A DNA stretch of 64,000 nt, from NCBI RefSeq assembly GCF_039534165.1, contig NZ_BAAAUX010000026.1, forward strand, positions 24,031 through 88,030, in the 5' to 3' direction. The translations under genes and the position numbers were made by a program. How positions within the stretch are numbered: position 1 is the stretch's first letter; each line of letters begins with the position of its first letter. The notes below the pieces were generated by a model. That model ran no database searches. It was given only the letters and a program-made list of their open reading frames with translations, and was not told the DNA's origin. Source of the DNA: Saccharopolyspora_D taberi. GTDB taxonomy: Bacteria > Actinomycetota > Actinomycetes > Mycobacteriales > Pseudonocardiaceae. Positions 40,535 to 48,187 of the stretch are shown in pieces.

Positions 40535-42838
40535 GTGGACCCATTGTCCAACCCCCGAGCTGATCGGGAATCCGACCGGACCGACGAGATCGCCGCCGAG
40601 CAGACCTACGTCACGATGCTCTACGGCAAGCTGGACGAGCTGCGCCGCTACACCACCAAGCGCCTCACCGAAACGCTGCGCCAGACCGGCGGCACCCCGC
40701 AGGCCCGCACCGAGCGCGACATCTCCACCACCATGTACACCGACAAGCTGACCCAGCTCAGCGCGGTGGAGCACGGGCTGTGCTTCGGCAGGCTGGACCT
40801 CGACGGCGGGGAGCGGTTCCACATCGGCAGGCTCGGCCTGTTCGACGAGGACAACGAGTACGAGCCGCTGCTGATCGACTGGCGCGCCCCGGCCGCCCGA
40901 CCGTTCTACCTGGCCACCGCGGCCGCCAGGGACGGCGTGCTGCGCCGCAGGCACCTGCGCACCCGCTGGCGCGAGGTGGTCGACTTCGAGGACGAGGTGC
41001 TCGACCTCGACGCCGCCGAGCAGGGCAGCGACCTGGGCCTGGCGGGCGAGGCGACGCTGCTGGCCGCGCTGGACGCCCGCCGCACCGGGCAGATGGGCGA
41101 CATCGTCGCGACCATCCAGGCCGAGCAGGACCGGATCATCCGGGCCGGGATGAACGGCGTGCTGGTCGTGCAGGGCGGTCCGGGCACCGGCAAGACGGCC
41201 GTGGCGCTGCACCGCGCGGCGTACCTGCTCTACACGTTCCGCGAGCAGCTGACCAAGCGCGGCGTGCTGGTCGTCGGCCCGAACTCGACGTTCCTCAGCT
41301 ACATCGGCCAGGTGCTGCCCTCGCTCGGCGAGACCGGTGTGCTGCTGTCCACCGTCGGCGGCCTGTTCCCCGGCGTGACCGCGACCGCCGAGGACTCGGC
41401 GCGGGCGGCCGAGATCAAGGGCAGGCTGGCGATGGTCGACGTGCTGACCGCGGCGGTCCGCGACCGGCAGCAGGCGCCGAAGGACTACTTCGAGATCATC
41501 TTCGACCGCGAGCCGCTGCGGATCGACCGGCGCGCGGTCACCCAGGCCCGCACCCGCGCGCGGCGGTCGCGCAAGCCGCACAACCTGGCCCGGCGGGTGT
41601 TCCGCCAGGAGATGCTGTCCGCGCTGACGCTCCGGGTCGCCGACCGGCTCGGCCGCGACCTGCTGGACCGCCGCGACCTGGACGAGATCAACGTCGAGCT
41701 GCGCGCCGACGCGGGCGTGAACGACGCGCTCGACCAGCTGTGGCCGGAGCTGACCCCGCAGGAACTGCTCGACGACCTGCTCAGCTCCCCCGAGCGCCTG
41801 CGCACCGCGAGCAGGAAGCACCTCGACGACGACGAGCGCGCCGAGCTGCTGCGCGAACCGGGCGCCGACTGGACGCCCGCCGACGTCGCGCTGCTCGACG
41901 AACTGGCCGAGCTGCTCGGCGAGGACGACACCAAGGAGCGCGAGGAGCGCGCCCGCCAGGCGCGGGAGGAACTCGCCTACGCGCAGGGCGTGCTGCACAT
42001 CATGGAGCAGGACGAGGAGATCGCCGACGAGGAGCGCCTGCGCGTCTCCGACGTCCTCGACGCCGAGCTGCTCGCCGAGCGGCACCAGACCCGCAGCGAC
42101 CTGACCGCCGCCGAACGCGCCGCCGACGACCGGACCTGGACCTTCGGGCACGTGATCGTCGACGAGGCGCAGGAGCTGTCCGAAATGGCCTGGCGGGTGC
42201 TGATGCGGCGCTGCCCGAGCCGGTCGATGACGCTGGTCGGCGACATCGCCCAGACCGGCGCGCTGGGTGGAGCCGGGTCCTGGCACGACGTGCTGAGCCG
42301 CTACGTCGCCGACCGCTGGAAGCTCGCCGAGCTGACGGTGAACTACCGCACCCCGGCCGAGATCATGGCGGTCGCCGCCGACGTGCTCGACGCGATGGAC
42401 ACGTCGCTGGAGGCGCCGGTGTCGGTGCGGACCAGCGGGCACCAGCCGTGGCTGCGGCGGGTGTCCGAAGCGGACCTGGCAGCGGAGCTGCCCGGTGTGG
42501 TCGCCGAGGAGCTGCGCGCGGTCGGCGACGGGCGGCTCGCGGTGCTGCTGCCGCCGGAGCGGCTGCGCGAGCTGGGCGAGCAGGTCGCGGAGGCGGTGCC
42601 GGATGCCGTGATCGGCACCCGGCCGGACGGCCTGGAGTCGCCCGCGGTGCTGCTGACCGTGGAGCAGGCCAAGGGCCTGGAGTTCGACTCGGTGATCGTG
42701 GTCGACCCCGGCGGAATCCTCGGCGAGTCCGCGCACGGCCTCAACGACCTGTACGTGGCCCTGACCCGCGCCACCCAGCGGCTGGGCGTCGTGCACACCG
42801 ACGGCCTTCCCGAGGTGCTGGGAACGCTGGCGGAGTAG
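40535..42838 (+). CDS. helR: HelD/HelR-type RNA polymerase recycling ATPase (UvrD-like superfamily 1)
   Basis: 767 residues from GTG 40535 (GGAG 9 nt upstream; GTG 40505 possible). The N-terminal helical region (about 1-110) corresponds to the arm that enters the RNA polymerase secondary channel; 'FIGRLGLFDEDNEYEPLLIDWRAPAARPFYLATAA'-like sequence (H-I-G-R-x-G-L...IDWRAP) is characteristic of HelD. Walker A 'GGPGTGKTAVALHRAAYLLY' at about 213, Walker B 'VIVDEAQELSEMAWRVL' at about 540, 'DIAQTGALGGAGSW', 'LTVNYRTPAEI' (motif IV) and 'LYVALTRATQRL' (motif VI). HelD displaces stalled polymerase; HelR in actinobacteria also dislodges rifamycin-bound polymerase. Confidence 0.92.
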   Translation: MDPLSNPRADRESDRTDEIAAEQTYVTMLYGKLDELRRYTTKRLTETLRQTGGTPQARTERDISTTMYTDKLTQLSAVEHGLCFGRLDLDGGERFHIGRLGLFDEDNEYEPLLIDWRAPAARPFYLATAAARDGVLRRRHLRTRWREVVDFEDEVLDLDAAEQGSDLGLAGEATLLAALDARRTGQMGDIVATIQAEQDRIIRAGMNGVLVVQGGPGTGKTAVALHRAAYLLYTFREQLTKRGVLVVGPNSTFLSYIGQVLPSLGETGVLLSTVGGLFPGVTATAEDSARAAEIKGRLAMVDVLTAAVRDRQQAPKDYFEIIFDREPLRIDRRAVTQARTRARRSRKPHNLARRVFRQEMLSALTLRVADRLGRDLLDRRDLDEINVELRADAGVNDALDQLWPELTPQELLDDLLSSPERLRTASRKHLDDDERAELLREPGADWTPADVALLDELAELLGEDDTKEREERARQAREELAYAQGVLHIMEQDEEIADEERLRVSDVLDAELLAERHQTRSDLTAAERAADDRTWTFGHVIVDEAQELSEMAWRVLMRRCPSRSMTLVGDIAQTGALGGAGSWHDVLSRYVADRWKLAELTVNYRTPAEIMAVAADVLDAMDTSLEAPVSVRTSGHQPWLRRVSEADLAAELPGVVAEELRAVGDGRLAVLLPPERLRELGEQVAEAVPDAVIGTRPDGLESPAVLLTVEQAKGLEFDSVIVVDPGGILGESAHGLNDLYVALTRATQRLGVVHTDGLPEVLGTLAE

Positions 42839-42856
42839 GCGTCTGCCCAGCAGCCC

Positions 42857-42928
42857 GGACCGTCCCGTGCGGCCCGGCTGTCCCGTGCAACCGGACTGTC
42901 CCGTGCGGCCGGGACGTCCCGGTCAGCG
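42857..42928. repeat. 18-bp tandem repeat, about four copies
   Basis: Units at 42857-42874, 42875-42892, 42893-42910 and a degenerate fourth, of type GGACTGTCCCGTGCGGCC. It fills the space between the convergent helR (stop 42838) and MFS (stop 42923) genes. The dyad-like centre could aid termination. Confidence 0.75.
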
Positions 42929-44203
42929 CACCCCGGCCACCGGAGCGAGGGCCCGGGGAGCCCGCACGAGCGGGGTGATCAGAGCGGCCACGACCATGGT
43001 CGAAGCCATCATCAGGAAAGAAGCGGCGGTGCCGCCGGTGCTGTCGTTGAGCCAACCGACCAGGTAGGTCCCGAAGAACCCGCCGACGGAACCGGCGGTG
43101 TTGACGCACGCGACCCCGGCGCCGGCGAAGTTCTTCGGCAGGATCTCCGAAACGTGCGCGAAGTACGGGCCGTACGGCGCGTACATCGCGCCCCCGGCGA
43201 GCACCAGCAGCACGAACGCGAGCCAGAACGAGTCCGGGCCCACCAGGTACGACGCGTAGAAGCCGATCCCGCCGAACAGTAGCCACGGCCAGACGAACCG
43301 GGGCCTGCTGCCCGCGCGGTCCGACATCCGCGAGTTGAGCACCATCAGCAGCGCGGCCACGCCGAACGGGATCGCCGAGAGCAGCCCGCTCATCCCGATG
43401 CCGCGCCCCGATCCGGCGGCCACGATGCTGGGCAGCCAGAACACCAGCCCGTAAACGCCGACGCTCCACAGCAGGTACTGCACCGACAGCAGCACCACCG
43501 GGCGCGAGCGGAACGCGGCGGCGAAGGTGCTCGCGGGCGTGGCGTGCCTGCGCTCCTCGTCGAGCGCGGCCTGGACGGCGTTCTTCTCGGCTTCGTTGAG
43601 CCACTTCGCCTCTGCCGGGTGGTCGGAGACCAGGGCCCGGAAGACGAACGCCCACACCACCGCTGGCAGACCCTCGATGATGAACATCTCCCGCCAGCTG
43701 GTCAGCTCCACCAGGTAGCCGGAGACCGCGTTGAGCCACATCACCGTGATCGGGTTGCCCAGGATCAGGATCGCGTTGGCACTGCCCCGCTCCCGCTTCG
43801 TGAACCACCGCGCCAGGAACACCACCATCGCGGGCAGCACCGCCGCCTCCACCGCGCCCAGCAGGAACCGGACGACGATCAGCAGCACCGCGCTGTGCAG
43901 AAGTCCCTGCACCGCGGCGAGAAGTCCCCACGCCAGCGTGCACCAGAAGATCAGCCCGCGGACGCTGCGGCGTTCCGCGTAGAGCGTGCCGGGGATCTGG
44001 AAGGCGCAGTAGCCGAGGAAGAACGACGCGCCGATCAGCGAGGACATCGCGCCGGACAGCGCCAGGTCCTCCTTCATCCCGCCCGCGACGCCGATCGAGA
44101 AGTTGGACCGGTCCAGGTAGGCCAGCGAGTAGGTCACGAACGCCACCGGCAGCAGCCGCAGCCAGCGCTGCCGGCCCAGCTCCGCGGGGGAAGGTGCGGT
44201 CAC
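42923..44203 (-). CDS. MFS transporter, anion:cation symporter-like
   Basis: 426 residues, 12 TM helices, GTG start 44203 with AAGGGAG upstream. 'YSLAYLDRSNFSIGVAGGMKEDLALSG' and 'LIGASFFLGYCAFQIPGTLYAERRSVRGLIFWCTLAWGLLAAVQG' are typical of the ACS family (phthalate, tartrate, galactonate and hexuronate permeases). The substrate is therefore likely an organic anion. It is divergent from an IclR regulator with four direct repeats between, which fits inducible uptake of an aromatic or sugar acid. Confidence 0.9.
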   Translation of the reverse strand: MTAPSPAELGRQRWLRLLPVAFVTYSLAYLDRSNFSIGVAGGMKEDLALSGAMSSLIGASFFLGYCAFQIPGTLYAERRSVRGLIFWCTLAWGLLAAVQGLLHSAVLLIVVRFLLGAVEAAVLPAMVVFLARWFTKRERGSANAILILGNPITVMWLNAVSGYLVELTSWREMFIIEGLPAVVWAFVFRALVSDHPAEAKWLNEAEKNAVQAALDEERRHATPASTFAAAFRSRPVVLLSVQYLLWSVGVYGLVFWLPSIVAAGSGRGIGMSGLLSAIPFGVAALLMVLNSRMSDRAGSRPRFVWPWLLFGGIGFYASYLVGPDSFWLAFVLLVLAGGAMYAPYGPYFAHVSEILPKNFAGAGVACVNTAGSVGGFFGTYLVGWLNDSTGGTAASFLMMASTMVVAALITPLVRAPRALAPVAGVR

Positions 44204-44225
44204 GGCGGACTCCCTTGTACGCCTT

Positions 44226-44295
44226 GCTTTCCACATGCGGGTGCTTTCCACGTGCGGGGTGCTTTCCACGTGCAGGCTTGCTTTCCACGATGCGG
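44226..44295. promoter_or_regulatory. four direct repeats, probable IclR operators
   Basis: GCTTTCCACATGCGG (44226), GCTTTCCACGTGCGG (44243), GCTTTCCACGTGCAG (44261) and GCTTTCCACGATGCGG (44280) are spaced 17, 18 and 19 bp. The TTTCCAC core resembles IclR-family half-sites (TGGAAA/TTTCCA). The array lies 23-92 bp upstream of the MFS gene and before the iclR gene, so it covers the MFS promoter. Confidence 0.75.
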
Positions 44296-44391
44296 GAAGC
44301 TTTACTGTGTCGCGGAAGCCTAAGGAGAAACCGGCGGACCGGTCAACAGCGGCCGCTAACATCCACCGATCCGCCGGGAGGGAGGAGCAGC

Positions 44392-45165
44392 GTGCCGGAG
44401 TCGTCGGAGGCCGCACCGCGCGGCGACATGGTGGGCAAGGCGCTGCGCCTGCTGGTCCTGCTCGGCGAGTCGCCGCGCGGCATCGGGCTGTCCGAGCTGG
44501 CCAGGCGGGCCGGCTACCCGGTCAGCACCACGCACCGGCTGCTGAACTCGATCGCCCGCGAGGAGTTCGCGGTGCTCGACGAGCAGCGCCGCTGGAACCT
44601 CGGCCTGCGGATGTTCGAGCTGGGCCAGCGGGTCCTGCACGCGCGCGGCTTCACCGAGATCGCCACGCCGGTGCTGGAACGCGTCACCCGCGAGACCGGC
44701 GAGTCGACGCTGATGGCGGTCCTCGACGGCGACAGCCAGCTCTACGTGCACTACGTCGAAGGCACCCAGCAGGTGCAGATCACCGGCGAGCCCGGCCAGC
44801 GCGGACCGCTGCACTGCACGTCGATGGGCAAGTGCCTGGTGGCCTTCCAGCCGTCGCAGTCCCGCGAGGACCTGCTGTCGCGGATCGAGCTGCCCGGCCT
44901 GGGACCGAGGACGATCACCGAGCGGGACCGGTTCCGCGCCGAGATCGAGCAGGTGCGCCGCGACGGCTACGCCATCGCCGACGAGGAGCACGAGGCGGGC
45001 ATCCTCGCGATCGGCGTCCCGGTGCTCAACCCCAGCGGGATCGCGGTGGCCGCGCTGTCCAGTGCCGCGCCCGCGTTCCGCAGTTCGCTGGACGAGCTGC
45101 GCGCGCACCTGCCGCACCTGCGCGCGGCGGCGCGGGAACTCGCGATCGGCCTCCCCCGCCGCTGA
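44392..45165 (+). CDS. IclR family transcriptional regulator
   Basis: 257 residues from GTG 44392, preceded by GGGAGGGAGGAG. N-terminal winged HTH 'VGKALRLLVLLGESPRGIGLSELARRAGYPVSTTHRLLNSIAREEF'; C-terminal GAF-like IclR domain with 'TGESTLMAVLDGDSQLYVHYVEGTQQVQITGEPGQRGPLHCTSMGKCLVAF' and 'GYAIADEEHEAGILAIGVPVLNPSGIAVAALSSAAP'. It likely controls the divergent organic-anion transporter. Its stop overlaps the terminal TGATCA shared with the convergent tetR gene. Confidence 0.95.
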   Translation: MPESSEAAPRGDMVGKALRLLVLLGESPRGIGLSELARRAGYPVSTTHRLLNSIAREEFAVLDEQRRWNLGLRMFELGQRVLHARGFTEIATPVLERVTRETGESTLMAVLDGDSQLYVHYVEGTQQVQITGEPGQRGPLHCTSMGKCLVAFQPSQSREDLLSRIELPGLGPRTITERDRFRAEIEQVRRDGYAIADEEHEAGILAIGVPVLNPSGIAVAALSSAAPAFRSSLDELRAHLPHLRAAARELAIGLPRR

Positions 45166-45759
45166 TCACGGGCGGAACGCGCGCAGCGTCCGCTCGACGA
45201 GGCTGTCGACGTAGTCGGTGGTCAGCGGCCCGGAGCGGGTCAGCCAGCGCTGGGTGAACGGCGAGTACAGCATGTCCAGCAGCAGATCGAGATCGGTGTC
45301 GGCGGGCAGCTGACCGGCGTCCTGCGCGCTGCGCAGCCGCCGCAGCTTCGCCGCGCGGACCGGTGCCTCCATCTTCTCGCGGTACTGCGCGGTGAGTTCC
45401 GGATCGCCGATCAGCTCGATGTTGAGCGCCCGGATCGGCGCTTCGAAGGCGGGGTCGGAGAACTCCTCGGCAGTGGCGCGCAGGACGAGCTTGAGGTCGG
45501 CTTCCAGATCGCCGGTGTCGGGCAGCTCGATGCCCTGCTCGTCCTCGCTGAGCGCGAGCAGCGAGTCGAACACGACCGCGCCCTTCGACGGCCACCAGCG
45601 GTAGATGGTCTGCTTGCCGACCCCGGCGCGGGCGGCGATCGCCTCGATGGTCAGCTTCGCGTAGCCGAGCTCGGCGATCAGCTCCCGGGTCGCGGCCAGG
45701 ATCGCGTCCCGCGAGCGCAGGCTGCGCCGGGCCGAGTCGGGCGTCCTGCGTTGCGTCAT
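45166..45759 (-). CDS. TetR family transcriptional regulator
   Basis: 197 residues. HTH 'ATRELIAELGYAKLTIEAIAARAGVGKQTIYRWWPSKGAVVFDSLL'; C-terminal TetR_C_11-type domain ending 'DLLLDMLYSPFTQRWLTRSGPLTTDYVDSLVERTLRAF'. A 21-bp palindrome lies 18 bp upstream of the ATG, supporting autorepression. The divergent neighbour (46043) is a wall glycosyltransferase, but the 283-bp spacing makes that target doubtful. Adjacent and convergent with iclR. Confidence 0.92.
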   Translation of the reverse strand: MTQRRTPDSARRSLRSRDAILAATRELIAELGYAKLTIEAIAARAGVGKQTIYRWWPSKGAVVFDSLLALSEDEQGIELPDTGDLEADLKLVLRATAEEFSDPAFEAPIRALNIELIGDPELTAQYREKMEAPVRAAKLRRLRSAQDAGQLPADTDLDLLLDMLYSPFTQRWLTRSGPLTTDYVDSLVERTLRAFRP

Positions 45760-45776
45760 GCCCGCACCCTAACCCG

Positions 45777-45797
45777 GACGAGACGCGCCGTCTTGTC
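45777..45797. promoter_or_regulatory. 21-bp palindrome upstream of tetR
   Basis: GACGAGACG-cgc-CGTCTTGTC: two 9-bp arms (8 of 9 matching) around 3 bp, ending 18 bp from the tetR start. Typical TetR operator geometry. The remaining 45798-46042 interval contains no gene; a TACATT hexamer near 45906 might be a -10 box for the glycosyltransferase. Confidence 0.65.
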
Positions 45798-46042
45798 TGC
45801 TGCCGCCGCCAAGAAGGGTCCGCGATGCAACTCGATCAGGGCGAATCCGTCACCGATGCAGGTGATCATCGGTTTTCCGGTGCCGGTGCGGGGGATCCGG
45901 TCTCCTACATTGCAGCCTGTTGCGCCGGCCAAAGCACGGCCGGGCACCCGTTCCCGCGCCGCTTGCAGGACTCCTCCACCTCCCGGACCCCACCGCTGCC
46001 GAGCCGCACGGGACAGTCCGCACCCACAGGAGCCTCGCACCC

Positions 46043-47752
46043 ATGTCCGCACCGGCACCGCCCCGCCCGCGCACCGGCGGAATCCTGCTGGCCCAGCGAA
46101 CCCTGTTCGCCGGGCCGTCCACATCGGCCCCCGACCACCTCTACTCCCGCGCGCTCACCGGCGCGGTGCTGCGGGAGCGGGACCGGGTCACCCTCGAAGC
46201 GCACACCCGGCTGACCACCAACACGTTCTTCGGCCGGTTCCCCGCCGACCACTGGCAGCGCCGCACCGAGATCAGCAGCGTCGAGATCACCGCCCAGATC
46301 CACGGCACCGGCCGGATCTCCGTCGCGGCCGACGACAGCGAGGGCCACCCGCGCACCGTCGCCACCACGGTGGCCGCCGGGCCCGAGGAGCAGACGGTCC
46401 GGCTGCACGCCGACATCGACCGGTTCGCCGACGGTGGCGCGCTGTGGCTCGACGTGGAGACCGACGACGAGCGGGTCACCGTCGAGAACGTCCGCTGGCT
46501 GGTGCAGACGCCGCGCCCGAGCCGCGCGACAGATCTGGTGATCTGCACCCACAACCGGCCGGAGCGCTGCGTCGACGTGCTGGTCGAGCTGGTCCGCGAC
46601 ACCGAACTGCTCGACCGGCTCGGCGCCGTGCACGTCGTCGACCAGGGCGACGACCTCGTCCTGGACGCGCACCGGTTCGGCTTCGTCCGCCGGGTCCTCG
46701 GCACCAAGCTGCACTACCTACGGCAGCCGAACCTCGGCGTGGCGGGCGGCATCGCCCGCGGGCTGCGCGAGATCACACCCGGCCCGGTGAACGCGGTGCT
46801 GGTCGACGACGACGTCCGGCTGGAGCCGGAGACGGTCTCGCGGCTGGCGTCGTTCGCCGCCTGCACCGCCGATCCGGTCCTGCTCGGCGCGCAGGCGCTG
46901 GACGAGCTGCACCCGGACCGCCTCGACGAATCGCCGCGTCGCTGGCGCGGGCTGGTCCCGGCCGAGGCGGTGGCCCGCGCGGGCTACCCGCTGCCGCTGT
47001 TCTGCGAGCACGACGACGCCGAGTTCACCGCCCGCGTCCGCGCCGCCGGGATGGACGCGATCACGTTGCCCGGCGCGGGGATCTGGCAGGGTGACTCCGA
47101 CTGGCACGACGACGACTGGACCAGCTACTTCCGCGCCCGCAACGACCTGGTCACCGCCGCGCTCCGGGACGAGCTGCGCCCGCGCGGCCGGGCGCGGCGG
47201 CTGCTGGCCGAGCTCGTCGAGGACCTGCTGGCGATGCGCTACGGGCAGGCCGCCACCCGGATCAAAGCGGTGGAGGACTTCCTGCGAGGGCCGGAGGTGC
47301 TGGCCGACGGCGGCGCGGAGTCCTTCGCCGAGATCGGCAAACTCCGCGCGGAGTTCCCGGAAACCCAGTGCGTCCCGGCCTTCGAGGTGGCGCCCGGGGT
47401 GGAGCGGCGCGAGCCCGGCCGGGCGCCGCGGCTGCCCCGGCTGACCATGCTCGCCCGGCTCGCGGGCCAGCTGTGCAACCGGCCGAAGGCGACCGCCGCC
47501 GTCCCGGCCGCCGACGCGCACTGGTGGCACGTCTCGCGGTTCCGCGCCGCCGTGGTGACCGACGCCTCGCAGCGAGGCGTCCGGATGCGCCGCTTCGACC
47601 GGGAGATGCTGCTGCGGCTGGCCCGGCGCGGGGCCGTCCAGCTGTGGCGGTTCCTCCGGCACGGCGGCAGAACCGCCCGCCGCTACCGCGACGCGGCCGA
47701 CGGGCTCGGCAGTGCCGCCAACTGGGACCGGCTGTTCTCCCGGCCCCGCTGA
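46043..47752 (+). CDS. GlfT2-like galactofuranosyltransferase paralogue
   Basis: 569 residues from ATG 46043 (AGGAG upstream). N-terminal beta-sandwich domain (about 40-155) as in GlfT2 ('TNTFFGRFPADHWQRRTEISSVEITAQI'), GT-A domain with 'VICTHNRPERC', Mn-binding Asp255-257 ('VLVDDDVRLEPET'), and acceptor motif 'CEHDDAEFTARVRAAG' (Asp324/325), then the helical C-terminal domain. Compared with the paralogue at 48188-50152, the WDD tryptophan is His and the catalytic-region histidine of 'WHMSF' is Gln349 ('IWQGDSDW'). It acts on lipid-linked galactan at the inner membrane, perhaps in a different step (initiation or a side chain). Confidence 0.85.
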   Translation: MSAPAPPRPRTGGILLAQRTLFAGPSTSAPDHLYSRALTGAVLRERDRVTLEAHTRLTTNTFFGRFPADHWQRRTEISSVEITAQIHGTGRISVAADDSEGHPRTVATTVAAGPEEQTVRLHADIDRFADGGALWLDVETDDERVTVENVRWLVQTPRPSRATDLVICTHNRPERCVDVLVELVRDTELLDRLGAVHVVDQGDDLVLDAHRFGFVRRVLGTKLHYLRQPNLGVAGGIARGLREITPGPVNAVLVDDDVRLEPETVSRLASFAACTADPVLLGAQALDELHPDRLDESPRRWRGLVPAEAVARAGYPLPLFCEHDDAEFTARVRAAGMDAITLPGAGIWQGDSDWHDDDWTSYFRARNDLVTAALRDELRPRGRARRLLAELVEDLLAMRYGQAATRIKAVEDFLRGPEVLADGGAESFAEIGKLRAEFPETQCVPAFEVAPGVERREPGRAPRLPRLTMLARLAGQLCNRPKATAAVPAADAHWWHVSRFRAAVVTDASQRGVRMRRFDREMLLRLARRGAVQLWRFLRHGGRTARRYRDAADGLGSAANWDRLFSRPR

Positions 47753-47792
47753 TCTCCCGGCCGCTGCCCGGGTCGGCTGTTGCTCCGGTCCC

Positions 47793-48170
47793 GCTGACCG
47801 GGGTCCTGCCGACCGTTCTGTCCCGCTGACCGCTCTATCCCCACCGACCGCCCTGTCCCGCCGACCGCCCTGTCCCGCTCACCGCCTTGTCCGCCTGACT
47901 GCCCTGTCCCCCTGACCGCTCTCTCCCCGCTCACCGATCTGTCCCCGCCGACCGCTCTGTCCTACCGACCGCCCTGCCCCACTCACCGCCCTGTCCCGCT
48001 AGATCCTCCGGGCCGCTGACCACCCGCCCCACCGACCGCTGATCCCCGCTGGCCGCCCCAGCCCACCGACCACCGGCCCCACCGACCACGGCCCTGCCGA
48101 CCGCCCCGCCCACTGACCGCCGACCGCCCGCCGGCCCCGCTGATCTCCCGCCCCCGCCGACCGCCCGACT
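47793..48170. repeat. 17-bp degenerate tandem repeat between two galactofuranosyltransferase genes
   Basis: About twelve units of 16-19 bp of type CCGACCGCCCTGTCCCG between 47793 and 47999, decaying into a looser pyrimidine-rich array to about 48170. The + strand is almost free of purine runs. Neither strand offers a credible gene, so this 435-bp space holds only the repeat and the glfT2 ribosome-binding site (CCGGAAGG). Confidence 0.85.
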
Positions 48171-48187
48171 TCCCCGGAAGGAACCCG

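Noticed and set aside
40268..42796. 842-aa antisense frame over helR
   Set aside because: Shadow; helR shows all superfamily-1 motifs on the + strand.
45798..46042. N-terminal extension of the galactofuranosyltransferase to 45920
   Set aside because: Extra residues are His/Pro-rich without homology; ATG 46043 has an AGGAG box and begins the conserved domain.
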